From: Streptomyces sp. NBC_01551
GTDB taxonomy: Bacteria > Actinomycetota > Actinomycetes > Streptomycetales > Streptomycetaceae
Assembly (NCBI RefSeq): GCF_026339935.1
Contig: NZ_JAPEPX010000001.1
Span: forward strand, 6,475,501-6,539,500
Length of the DNA stretch: 64,000 nucleotides
Direction: 5' to 3'
The notes beneath the pieces were generated by a model, which saw only the letters and a list, made by a program, of their open reading frames with translations, was not told the DNA's origin and ran no database searches. Every line of letters begins with the position of its first letter. Position 1 is the stretch's first letter. The position numbers and the translations under genes were made by a program. Of this stretch, positions 46,101-54,001 are shown piece by piece.

Positions 46101-47205
46101 CCTCGGTCCCGGCAGCGCCCTCGTCGTCACCGCCGGGGGCGACATCCACGCCGTGCCGCTGCCGAGGCTCACCGAGGACGCCGCACCGCTGCGCGACTAC
46201 GTCCCCGGTACCCGCACCGGACGCGACCTGGGGCCGGTACCCGGCTGGGACGCCCCCGGCGCGGCCCAGGGCGCCGGGCCCGGGCGGCTCCCGCTGCGCG
46301 AGCAGCTCGACCGGCTGTGCTCCTGGGCCTGGTACGCCGCCGTCCGGCCGCTGTTCGACCTCTTCGCCGTGCCCGACCGGCCGGGCCGGGTGGCCCGGCT
46401 GGTCCTGCTGCCCATGGGCTCGCTCGGCCTGGTCCCCTGGCACGCCGCCTGGAGCGAGGACGGGAGCGGCCGCCGCCGGCACGCCATCGAGGAGGCGGAG
46501 ATCTCGTACGCCCCCTCCGCGCGGCTGCTCTGCGAGGTCGCGGCACGCCCGCACCACCCGCACACCGAGACCGCCCTGATCGTCGGCAACCCGACGGGAG
46601 ACCTGCACTACGCGGGCGAGGAGGCCGACGCCGTGCAGCGCGCCTTCTACCCCGGCGGCCGCCTCCTCGGCCTGAGCACCGGGGACGGCACCCCGCAGCA
46701 GGTGGCCGAATGGCTGCGGCGCGAGGGCGATGAAGGGGCCGTCCTGCACCTCGCCTGCCACGGCACGGTCGCCGAGAACCGGCCCCGCAGCTCCTACCTC
46801 TCCCTCAAGGGCGGCGAGTTGACCGCCGAGGAACTGGCCGACTCGCTCCCCGGCCGGCTCGGGCTCGTCGTCCTCGCCGCCTGCCGCAGCCAGGTCTCCG
46901 GGCGCGGGCACAACGAGGCGTACAGCCTGGCCTCGGCGTTCCTGGTGGCCGGCACCCGGTCCGTGATCGGCTCACTGTGGCCGGTGCCGGACGAGGCGAC
47001 CTCCGTGCTGATGTTCATGACCCACCACTTCCTGCGCCGCGAACAGGAGCCGCCCGCCCGGGCGTTGCGGCGCGCGCAGCTGTGGGTGCTGGATCCGGAC
47101 CGGGCCGTGCCGCCGGAGCTGCCACCGGTCCTCGCCGACCGGCTGGCGGACCTGGATCCCCGCGATCTCAGCGCCTGGGCGGGATTCACGCACCTGGGGC
47201 AGTGA
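43159..47205 (+). CDS. TPR-like repeat protein with C-terminal CHAT protease domain
   Basis: 1348 residues from GTG 43159, 16 bases after the RES gene. About 1000 residues of alpha-helical TPR/SEL-like repeats (for example HEADGDADLHAALGYLWLRHGVLGG-type units) precede a CHAT domain beginning near residue 1010. Its caspase-like dyad is H1201 in LHLACHG and C1242 in VVLAACRS, followed by NEAYSLASAFLVAGTRSVIGSLWPVPDEAT. CHAT proteases act in regulated cleavage, as in the type III-E CRISPR-associated Csx29 and in separase relatives. The repeats probably sense a partner or ligand. Confidence 0.93.
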   Translation: MDQGQPDQPAAWRADRDAVMAGLAALPSGDPRARELCGRAGDLSYLLYGAHGDPEDRELAAEAFAHAFRGAGPQDGPDWPLRRVRYAHLLGLRHDEQPGPELLERFHDLAERGLAGLPDDPDLDGAASVARRLLAFATKTRYEAAEDDRELLDAALYRNQNALDHAEAGDADLHAALGYLWLRHGVLGGGAPSFANSVRYYTLVVGARDGAATDPAPLLRQSRAMALALQGYHTMDRAMLEEAREETAAALADVRAQGGPPPQWVRDADLRITFIRTVIAVNWQDEAQGALAEADLAALVAGPRDMDGLAVLQLDTFGRLLCARGMVQDRPNLLDRGIEMLTRALDRWQPERDGKPTRAALALGIGQSLRHDSSPEPERLRAAVRALRLALPDEELTAQERDYALMILMDAQMRLPEDGPPDIAPQEVNRIFRQLLDGVQSGTALDFGSDNLMLADTPEARRRWESRIGPFYRKWQTLEPGSREQAETAAMFLGAIHMIDPHGDRFGEDREAEVTRVVEEYARQHPEWRARGHALLGMRRLSQGISGDPGRLAEAQEHFAAAREAGLDDPWIAYAQQTALAMGEQYSGATGGFATAVDNWVGMTDALELSPRLRLQWRCQQGTAQTLIAAKRGDLGAADRHLAEVAEAVAELPRDDLAWIEVWAQFETARVAREDLAHRAGAPRTKPPAGRPSAAELRAKAATYPRPVRANLLGDIGTAWMRDFLQPADLPRLREALALVEEARELSKEGSESRVRFTSTAGTLYCTLAMAAPQVAGRIVDRQALRDLERAIVLLQGAVDLMGGPEHRLWAYTAFPLGRAYRARPHASRADRETGRRLGMDSLRGYVWAALLQSGTHDAADAVRLAGENSEEVVRWCLADGALEEAVQALDACRGLVLHTATTSRSVPDLLAAAGREDLAGAWRGAGAEADAVPTALRREVLAVLAAAAGSLLDPPGAAEIGERLRSLRKDALVYLVPASFLGPGSALVVTAGGDIHAVPLPRLTEDAAPLRDYVPGTRTGRDLGPVPGWDAPGAAQGAGPGRLPLREQLDRLCSWAWYAAVRPLFDLFAVPDRPGRVARLVLLPMGSLGLVPWHAAWSEDGSGRRRHAIEEAEISYAPSARLLCEVAARPHHPHTETALIVGNPTGDLHYAGEEADAVQRAFYPGGRLLGLSTGDGTPQQVAEWLRREGDEGAVLHLACHGTVAENRPRSSYLSLKGGELTAEELADSLPGRLGLVVLAACRSQVSGRGHNEAYSLASAFLVAGTRSVIGSLWPVPDEATSVLMFMTHHFLRREQEPPARALRRAQLWVLDPDRAVPPELPPVLADRLADLDPRDLSAWAGFTHLGQ

Positions 47206-47226
47206 GGGTCCCCCGCCCGGGGTTCC

Positions 47227-49113
47227 TCAGCCGGGGAACACCGTGCGCAGCGCCACCGTGCGCGTCGCCCACTGGCCCGGCCCACCCCCGTGCACCGGGC
47301 CCACGTCCCGGCCGCCCGTCGCACTCCCGGGCGGCGCGGTCAGCCGCAGCAGGCCGTCTGCCAAGTCGCCGCGCCGCCCCGCTTCCTCCGGCGTCCACGC
47401 GTCCGGATCCCAGGAGGCGAGGTGGAACGGCACGGTGTTCAACTCGTCCTCCGTCACGATGAGTTTCAGCCAGTCCCGGACACTGGCCCCCGGCCCGGTG
47501 CGCCGCGCCGCGGGCAGGCTCAGCTGCACGGGCGCCCCGTCGAGCGCGTACCCGGTGCCCCCCGGCCCGATGAACTGGCCGGGGAACAGCGAGGACCCGG
47601 CGCCGAACCGGTCGTTGAGGTCCAGCAGCACGCACCACAGCACCCGGTGCCCGGTGTTGCGCAGCCGTACGGACACCCACGGCTCGCGCGGGCCGTCGTA
47701 CTCCCGGACGATCTCACCGTTCCCGTCCGGTACGAGCGGGCGCGCGCCCTCGTCGCCCCACGGCAGGATCTCCACCCGGACGTGCCCGCCCAGCGGCGAG
47801 AGCCCCGCGTCGAGGTCGCGGATCCGGTACCAGCGCGCCAGCCGGGTCAGGCAGTCCCCGAGGCGGGCCGCGTCCGCCGCCCCGGCCATCGGGAGCGGGG
47901 CCACGTACGGCGATCCGTCGCGCCGCAGTACGTGGGCCCGCGCGTCCCGCACCTCGACGCGCAGCAGCGGCGCCGCCCGCTCCGCCTCCGCGGAGGCCTC
48001 GGGCACCTCGCGCAGCAGCGGGGAGGCGGGCAGCGCCGCCCGCCCGCCGGAGAACACCACGGCCGCCGGGGGCAGGGCCAGGGCCGACAGCGCCACCGGG
48101 TACACCGCCTCAGGGTCCGGAGTCCAGCCGTCCGGCTCGACCAGGGTGCGGTCCGCGGCCACCTCCTGGGCCCGTACGAGGCCCGCCGGCGCGGTGAACT
48201 CCGTTCCGGCCCCGCCGGTCAGCCCGTGCGCCCGGCCGCAGTCCACCTCCCAGCCATCCGGGCCGTGCCTGAGCAGGTGGGGGCTCGGCGTGCGGGCCGC
48301 CCCGCCCAGCAGCGGCCGGTCCGCGAGCCCGCCGGGCTCGGCCGGGAAGAGCACCGGGTACTGGCCCTCCAGCCGCCGCCGCACCCGGGCGTGGGCCTCG
48401 GCGAGCAGTTCCCGGCCGGTCGCCGCGGGCCCGGCGCGGTACAGGGCGTCGACCAGGGCCCGGGAGAACACGCCGTGGACGCCCGGACCACCGGCGCCGC
48501 CGCCGTCCGGGGCCACCCCGGCTTCGGGGAACACGCACTCGTAGGAGACTTGCCCCAGCCGGCTCGCCGCCAGCAACAGGTGCGCCGGCCGGGTGTCGGG
48601 CCCGCTCGCGTCCCGCCCCGCCGGCGCCGGGCGCCAGTGGGGCGACGGGGGCAGGTACCGGGCGCGCGCCCCCTTCTCGCGGGTGGCGCCGCCGGAGAAG
48701 CAGCAGTCCAGAACCGCAACCACCTGTGCGCCGCCCGCCGCCGCCCCGTCGAGCAGCGGGCCCAGCCGCTTGTCCGGCAGCGGCCCGTCGGCGCAGACAA
48801 GCGCCTGGCAGCGCCCGGTCGGCTCGACCGCCAGCTCCTGCGCGGTCAGCGCCGCGTACTGCGTACCGTGCCCGGAGAACCAGAACAACGCGGTGTCACC
48901 GGGGCCGGCCTGCCCGAGGTGGGAGCGGATCGCCTCCTCCACCGCCGCGGCCGTGGCAGCGCCCTCCAGCAGGGTCCGCACCTCCAGCCGGCCGGGCGCC
49001 CGGCGCTCCAGGGCGGCGCGCGCCGCGGCCACGTCGTTCAGACAACCCCTCAGATCCGCCCGGTCGGTACCGCCGTACGCGTTGATGCCCACCAGCAGGG
49101 CGTAAACCTTCCC
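47227..49113 (-). CDS. Caspase-family (peptidase C14) protein with large C-terminal region
   Basis: 628 residues from ATG 49113. The caspase fold occupies residues 1-270: VYALLVGINAY, LRGCLNDVAAARAAL, catalytic H83 in FWFSGHGTQ and C139 in AVLDCCFSGG, and HGVFSRALVDAL. After residue 280 comes a beta-rich region of about 340 residues (VEILPWGDEG, VSVRLRNTGHRVLWCVLLDLNDRFGAGSSLFPG, WLKLIVTEDELNT) resembling the DUF4384-like domain of other bacterial caspases, which may recognise a target or surface component. It converges on the CHAT gene, 21 bp apart. Confidence 0.92.
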   Translation of the reverse strand, partial: GKVYALLVGINAYGGTDRADLRGCLNDVAAARAALERRAPGRLEVRTLLEGAATAAAVEEAIRSHLGQAGPGDTALFWFSGHGTQYAALTAQELAVEPTGRCQALVCADGPLPDKRLGPLLDGAAAGGAQVVAVLDCCFSGGATREKGARARYLPPSPHWRPAPAGRDASGPDTRPAHLLLAASRLGQVSYECVFPEAGVAPDGGGAGGPGVHGVFSRALVDALYRAGPAATGRELLAEAHARVRRRLEGQYPVLFPAEPGGLADRPLLGGAARTPSPHLLRHGPDGWEVDCGRAHGLTGGAGTEFTAPAGLVRAQEVAADRTLVEPDGWTPDPEAVYPVALSALALPPAAVVFSGGRAALPASPLLREVPEASAEAERAAPLLRVEVRDARAHVLRRDGSPYVAPLPMAGAADAARLGDCLTRLARWYRIRDLDAGLSPLGGHVRVEILPWGDEGARPLVPDGNGEIVREYDGPREPWVSVRLRNTGHRVLWCVLLDLNDRFGAGSSLFPGQFIGPGGTGYALDGAPVQLSLPAARRTGPGASVRDWLKLIVTEDELNTVPFHLASWDPDAWTPEEAGRRGDLADGLLRLTAPPGSATGGRDVGPVHGGGPGQWATRTVALRTVFPG

Positions 49114-49274
49114 CATGGCACCAGTCTGCGGGCGCCCGGCCCGTCCCACTGGCCGAAAACCGGTCGGATCGCGGGCGCTTCCGGGTCACCATTGGCTCGA
49201 ATCCGCTGAACGGTCGCATGATTGACTCAACGTCACTAGCCTGCGTGCTCCGCTCATGAAATCCGGGGGAGACC

Positions 49275-49769
49275 ATGGGATACATCGAGCGTCCGCGCCG
49301 CGTCGTGCGACCGGCGCAGGACCTCCACACCACAGCCGGACCCGAGCCGGGGGTCAAAGGCGCCGCCGCTGCCCCCGGCCGCCTCGCCGACCGCCTGCGC
49401 AATCGGTCTCCGGAGCTGCTGGGGGCCATCTCCCGGCTCGACGCCGGCCTCGACGACACGGCCCGCCGGCAGCTCGCCGACTGGATCCGCGAGCACTACG
49501 AGGCCGAACACCACAGCGCCCCGGTCGGGTACGTCGCCAAGTGCTGGCTCGGCCCGCCGTACGTGGACCACGTCCTCGACCTCTTCGGCACCATCCTCAC
49601 GCACTTCACCCCTGGTGATGTGATGCCCGCGCCGTACGGCGAGGCCAGGATGCTGGCGCGCAACGCCAGTTACGCCTGCGTCGAGGTCTACTCCGACGGG
49701 CTCGTGCTGCCCGTCCTGACGAACGGGTCGGTCGTACGGCCCAGCGGACGATCGGGGAACCAGCAGTGA
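49275..49769 (+). CDS. Unknown protein, first gene of the AAA+ operon
   Basis: 164 residues; GGGGGAGA precedes ATG 49275. The first 45 residues are polar and disordered. The rest forms a compact domain (PELLGAISRLDAGLDDTARRQLADWIREHYEAEHHSAPVGYVAKCWLGPPYVDHVLDLFGTILTHFTP) and ends EARMLARNASYACVEVYSDGLVLPVL. No signal peptide or membrane helix. Not recognised. It is coupled to the next gene by GTGA. Confidence 0.8.
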   Translation: MGYIERPRRVVRPAQDLHTTAGPEPGVKGAAAAPGRLADRLRNRSPELLGAISRLDAGLDDTARRQLADWIREHYEAEHHSAPVGYVAKCWLGPPYVDHVLDLFGTILTHFTPGDVMPAPYGEARMLARNASYACVEVYSDGLVLPVLTNGSVVRPSGRSGNQQ

Positions 49770-51541
49770 CGGAAACGGACTACGCCCTCCACAGAAAGGT
49801 CGCCGAGGTCAGCCGCCTCGTCGTCCAGGTCGCCGAACAGGTCGGCCACGTCTCCGGCCAGGTCACCGCCGTCGAGGCCGGGACCCAGCAGACCCGCACC
49901 GAACTCCAGCAACTGCGCGACGAGTTCCGGGCGTTCGTCGACCAGGCCAGGCTGACGGCGGCGCTGCAACGCGCGGAGACCAAGGTCGGCGTCATCCAGG
50001 ACCAGCTCGACCACGAGTTCGGGCACCACAAGGTGGTCCGGCGCACCGCCGTGGGCATGCTCCAGGCCTTCGACATCGGCCTCGTTGCCGAGGACACCGT
50101 CCGCATGGTCGGCGACCAGCTGATGCTCCAGACCCCGCGCTACTGGCTCGCGCCGGCGCTCGTCGCACTCGCCGCCTGGTCCTCCGACGACCCCCAGCTG
50201 TGCGAACGCGCCGTACAGGAGTCCTTCCGCCGCTCCCCGGACCGGACCTCGCTCTTCTTCGCGCTCGTCCTGCGCCGCCAGGGGCGGCACGCCGAGTCGA
50301 CCCGCTGGCTGCGCCACTACCTGATGGCGCAGGACCCGGCCGCCCTCGGCCGCGAGTTCGCCGTCATCCTGGAGTCGGTCGCCCAGGGCGCGTTCGGCGC
50401 GGCCGGCCGCGCCATGCTCCGGGACACCATGGACGAATGGCACGGGCTGCTCGCGGGCGACGAGGGTGCCCAGGACGCCCAGATCGAGCGGTGGCGCGCC
50501 GAGATCGGCACGCTCTGCCCGACCGTGACCGGCGACGAGTTCCCGTTCCTCCACCGGGTGTCACCGCAGTGGCCCCAGCTCGCCCAGGTACTCTCCGCGG
50601 CCCGCATGCAGCAGGCCGTCCTCGACAAGTACACGGCGATCACGGACGCCGAGCACCACCCGTCGAGCCGGATCGAGGACGCCGTCGACGACATCCTCGA
50701 CCGGCTGGTCTCCGAGTACGACAACGAGGAACTGCCGCTGCGCCGCGACCTCGCCTACCAGGAGGCGGTCGTCGCCCACGACGGGGACACCACCCGGGCG
50801 CGGGCCGACGCGGACGCCGACTCCGCCTCGTACGACGTGACCCTCGACTACCTGACCGTACAGAGCACGGCCGCGCTCAACCCGTCCGCGATCGGCACGT
50901 CGCAGGCCACCCGGCGGCTCGCCGTCGCCGCCTGCCGGGACTGGTTCCACCACGCCCACCAGGCCATCTCCGCCGACTACCGGGCGGCCGTGCCGCAGGA
51001 CGTGTGGGCCCGCTTCGACGCCACCTACCCGATCGGCTCGCAGAGCTTCACGCTGCCCCAGTGGGGCGGTTCCTTCCGCACCCCGCTGCCCGAGCTCCAG
51101 CAGGACCTCGGCGCCCACTGGGACAAGCACACCGCCCCGTTCATCGCCGCGCTCGGCTACCGGTACGCGGGCAAGGTGGCGGTGGCCGTACTCGTCGCCG
51201 TGCTCGGCCTGTTCATCGGCAACGCCGTCGGCAGCCCCGCCGCGGCGGTCGTGATCCCGCTGCTGGTCGCCGCCGTCGCCGCCCTCGTGATCAATCAGGG
51301 CGCGAGCAAGGCCCGCCAGGCGCAGAACAGCGCACGGGTGCTGCTCGGTGAGGCCAAACGGGACGCCCTGCACCAACTGGCCGGAGCCTCGGCCGATCTG
51401 ACGACCTGGCAGAACGCCTACGCCGAGGCCGACGCCGTCGAGGGCCGGGTACGGGAGTTCATCGCCTCGCTGTCCACCGCGGCCGACGGCAACTCGCCGT
51501 TCGGCGGACGCACCGTACCCCGGGAAGGAAAGCCGGCATGA
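49766..51541 (+). CDS. Coiled-coil membrane protein of the AAA+ operon
   Basis: 591 residues from GTG 49766 (GTGA overlap). Residues 1-80 are a predicted coiled coil (VSRLVVQVAEQVGHVSGQVTAVEAGTQQTRTELQQL). A helical region of about 350 residues is followed by a hydrophobic hairpin near 470-510 (VAVAVLVAVLGLFIGNAVG, AAVVIPLLVAAVAALVI), and the tail is helical. It looks like an inner-membrane or membrane-remodelling component. Unrecognised. It overlaps the following small gene by ATGA. Confidence 0.85.
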   Translation: MTETDYALHRKVAEVSRLVVQVAEQVGHVSGQVTAVEAGTQQTRTELQQLRDEFRAFVDQARLTAALQRAETKVGVIQDQLDHEFGHHKVVRRTAVGMLQAFDIGLVAEDTVRMVGDQLMLQTPRYWLAPALVALAAWSSDDPQLCERAVQESFRRSPDRTSLFFALVLRRQGRHAESTRWLRHYLMAQDPAALGREFAVILESVAQGAFGAAGRAMLRDTMDEWHGLLAGDEGAQDAQIERWRAEIGTLCPTVTGDEFPFLHRVSPQWPQLAQVLSAARMQQAVLDKYTAITDAEHHPSSRIEDAVDDILDRLVSEYDNEELPLRRDLAYQEAVVAHDGDTTRARADADADSASYDVTLDYLTVQSTAALNPSAIGTSQATRRLAVAACRDWFHHAHQAISADYRAAVPQDVWARFDATYPIGSQSFTLPQWGGSFRTPLPELQQDLGAHWDKHTAPFIAALGYRYAGKVAVAVLVAVLGLFIGNAVGSPAAAVVIPLLVAAVAALVINQGASKARQAQNSARVLLGEAKRDALHQLAGASADLTTWQNAYAEADAVEGRVREFIASLSTAADGNSPFGGRTVPREGKPA

Positions 51542-51723
51542 CCACGCCCAGCCCCGAGCAGGGACCACCGTCGCGACGGCTGTGGGCCGCCGGCACCGGA
51601 CCCGCCGAGGAACGCACCACATCCCGCCTGCGCCGCATCGTGGAGGGGCTGCCCGAATGGTCCCCGCTGCCCCCCGGCGAACAGCTCGTCCGGCGCCCCG
51701 GCGCCAACCGGAGGCAATCCTGA
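51538..51723 (+). CDS. Small basic protein of the AAA+ operon, 61 aa
   Basis: ATG 51538 overlaps the upstream stop as ATGA, and its own TGA overlaps the next CTG start. It encodes a Pro/Arg-rich peptide with RLWAAGTGPAEERTTSRLRRIVEGLPEWSPLPPGEQLVRR. No domain known. The tight coupling on both sides argues for a genuine gene rather than chance. Confidence 0.65.
   Translation: MTTPSPEQGPPSRRLWAAGTGPAEERTTSRLRRIVEGLPEWSPLPPGEQLVRRPGANRRQS
51710..51722 (+). promoter_or_regulatory. Ribosome binding site fixing a CTG start
   Basis: GGAGG (51710-51714) stands five bases before CTG 51720, and no ATG, GTG or TTG lies in frame at a suitable distance. The CTG overlaps the previous stop as CTGA. Confidence 0.6.
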
Positions 51724-52313
51724 ACACGCTCTGGGGCCACGGCGGTGACTACCAGACCTGGACCGACCACCTGCGCCGCTGGGCCGAGGAAGGGGCGGCG
51801 GGCACCGGGGACGCCGCCGCCCGGCTGCCGCGGCTGCGGCCCGAGGACTTCCACCACGAGACCTGGGTCCGGCTCGTCAACCAGCTCACCGAGGCCGTCA
51901 GCCGCCGCCTCCAGGCCTGCGCGGACAGCCTCACCGGCGCACTCGCCGAAGCGGCCGACGAGTTCGCCGCGGGCCGGGCCCTGGTCCAGTCCCGCCCCGG
52001 CTTCGACGCCGTCCGGGCACTGGCCTCGCACCCCTCGCTGCCCGAGGACGTGCGTACGCGGCTGCGCAAGCTGGTCGACGACCAGATCGAGGGCCTCCAG
52101 CGGCAGTTGGAGGAACAGCTGGAGCGCGCCGTACGCCGGGGAACCGACCGGACGTGGGCCGAGGAGCGCCGCCGCACCCTGCGCGACAATCCGCTGACCA
52201 CGGCGTCCGCCGCCGCCGGGGCGGGCGCCACCGCCCCGGCCGCCGCGCCCGCCCCGGGCGGCTGGTCGTACGACCCGGCCACGCCGACCCGCCGCCGCGT
52301 CATCACCGACTGA
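51720..52313 (+). CDS. Helical protein of the AAA+ operon, CTG start
   Basis: 197 residues from CTG 51720; an in-frame ATG at 51657 would overlap the previous gene by 67 bases and is less likely. Long amphipathic helices (TWVRLVNQLTEAVSRRLQACADSLTGALAEAADEFAAGRALVQ, LRKLVDDQIEGLQRQLEEQLERAV) suggest a coiled-coil oligomer. The C-terminus is Ala/Pro-rich and ends in TRRRVITD. Unrecognised. It sits 22 bases before the AAA+ gene and is probably a structural partner. Confidence 0.75.
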   Translation: MNTLWGHGGDYQTWTDHLRRWAEEGAAGTGDAAARLPRLRPEDFHHETWVRLVNQLTEAVSRRLQACADSLTGALAEAADEFAAGRALVQSRPGFDAVRALASHPSLPEDVRTRLRKLVDDQIEGLQRQLEEQLERAVRRGTDRTWAEERRRTLRDNPLTTASAAAGAGATAPAAAPAPGGWSYDPATPTRRRVITD

Positions 52314-52335
52314 GTCATCGGAGACCCGTACACCC

Positions 52336-53901
52336 ATGCCCAACTACGCCGAATGCCACCGAGACCTGGACAGCTACATCTCCGCCCGGGTGCCGGTCAT
52401 CTGCATGCGCACCATCGAGCAGCAGCGCGCCCTGCGGCTGGTGCGCACGGCCGCCACCCACGCGCGCCGCGGCAACATGCCGTTCTGGATATACACCCGG
52501 GCCACCGGACTGCGGGACCTGCGCACCAACAGCCCGCTGATGGACGACCGTTCGCTCACCGGGGCCATGGAGTACGCGGCCACCCAGTTCACCGCCCGCC
52601 CCAACGCCACCCTCATCCTCGTCGAGCCCGACGAGCTCGACGCCGACACCCCGCTGACCCGGCACATCGCCGAACTGGCCCGCCTCGCCGACACCAACAT
52701 GGGCAGCATCATCCTGATCACCGACAGCCCGGTGTGGAGCGGCCTCCAGCGCCTGGGCATGAGCCTCCAGCTCGAACCGCCGGACGCCGACGAGATGTAC
52801 GCGACGCTCTCGGCCTTCCTCGACGACCACCGGGGCCACATCCCGATCGCCTGGGACGAACAGGACATCCGCCGCGCGTCCGAGTTCCTCGTCGGCGTGA
52901 CCGAGGGCGAGGCCATCAACCTGATGGCGACCGTCGCCGCCAAGGGGTCGGTGGAGGAGGGGGACGTCCTCGTCCTCGCCCAGTCCAAGGACCGCATCTT
53001 CAACGACCTGACCGGCCTGCAGAAGGTGCCGCTCAAGCCCGCCGACTACACGGTCGGCGGCCTGTCCAACCTCCGCGACTGGCTGCGGAGGCGCGGCCGG
53101 CTGCTCCAGGCCGACCTGCGCGCCACCGACCTGCGGCCACCGCGCGGGGTGCTGCTGGTCGGCGTCCCCGGCTGTGGCAAGTCGCTGTCCGCGAAGGCCA
53201 TCGCCGCGCAGTGGCAACTTCCCCTGTACCGGCTGGACATGGGCTCCATCCACGGTAAGTACCTCGGCGAGTCCGAGGGCCGCTTCCGGGAGGCCCTGGA
53301 GACGGCCGACCGGGTCGCGCCGTGCGTGCTGTGGATCGACGAGATCGAGAAGGGCCTCGCCGGGGCCGGCGACGGCACGGGCGTCCCGCAGCGGATCATC
53401 GGGCAGTTCCTGTTCTGGCTCCAGGAGTCCCAGTCCCGCTCCTTCGTCGTGGCCACCGCCAACGACGTCCGCAGCCTGCCGCCGGAGTTGCTGCGCAAGG
53501 GCCGTTTCGACGAGCTGTTCTTCGTGGACCTGCCCGACGCCGAGGACCGCGCGGAGATCATCGGGATCTACTACCGGCGCTACCTGAAGACCGACCCCGA
53601 CCCGGACCAGCTGGCCCGTCTCGTCGACCTGTCCGAGGGGTTCGCCGGCTCCGACATCGAGGCGGCCCTGCACGACGTCGGGGCCGAGGTCTACCTCGGG
53701 GGCGGTACGGAGAACCTCAAGCCCGCCTTCGTCCTGGACACCTTCGCCAACACGGTCCCGCTCAGCCGGAACAACCCCGAGCAGATCGAGGAGATCCGAG
53801 CCTGGGGCCGCGAGCGCGCGGTTCCGGCCGGCCGCGTGACGGCCGCCACCAGCCAGGGCCCCGCGGGCCCGGCCCGCCGGATCGTGTTCCTGGACGACTA
53901 G
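52336..53901 (+). CDS. AAA+ ATPase, Ycf46/FtsH-like
   Basis: 521 residues. The N-terminal 230 residues form an alpha/beta domain like that of Ycf46 proteins (DLDSYISARVPVICMRTIEQQRALRLV, NATLILVEPDELD). The AAA+ module follows: Walker A GVPGCGKS near 276, pore-loop candidate KYLGESE, Walker B CVLWIDEIEKG near 331, sensor 1 VVATAND and arginine-finger region LPPELLRKGRFDELF. The C-terminal lid is GFAGSDIEAALHDVG. It could remodel or unfold partner proteins encoded upstream. No protease domain is attached. Confidence 0.93.
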   Translation: MPNYAECHRDLDSYISARVPVICMRTIEQQRALRLVRTAATHARRGNMPFWIYTRATGLRDLRTNSPLMDDRSLTGAMEYAATQFTARPNATLILVEPDELDADTPLTRHIAELARLADTNMGSIILITDSPVWSGLQRLGMSLQLEPPDADEMYATLSAFLDDHRGHIPIAWDEQDIRRASEFLVGVTEGEAINLMATVAAKGSVEEGDVLVLAQSKDRIFNDLTGLQKVPLKPADYTVGGLSNLRDWLRRRGRLLQADLRATDLRPPRGVLLVGVPGCGKSLSAKAIAAQWQLPLYRLDMGSIHGKYLGESEGRFREALETADRVAPCVLWIDEIEKGLAGAGDGTGVPQRIIGQFLFWLQESQSRSFVVATANDVRSLPPELLRKGRFDELFFVDLPDAEDRAEIIGIYYRRYLKTDPDPDQLARLVDLSEGFAGSDIEAALHDVGAEVYLGGGTENLKPAFVLDTFANTVPLSRNNPEQIEEIRAWGRERAVPAGRVTAATSQGPAGPARRIVFLDD

Positions 53902-53936
53902 GGCGCCGGGGCGGTCAGGGCGCCGGACGACTAGGG
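53892..53936. repeat. Duplicated stop-codon segment after the AAA+ gene
   Basis: GGACGACTAGGG occurs at 53892-53903, where TAG is the stop of the AAA+ gene, and again at 53925-53936. GGGCGCCGG is also repeated at 53901-53909 and 53918-53926. Confidence 0.7.
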
Positions 53937-54001
53937 GGTGTCCGGGGGCTTCGACTAGGGTCGGCGGGAGCACACACGACCATCGACCACGAGGAGCAGC
54001 C

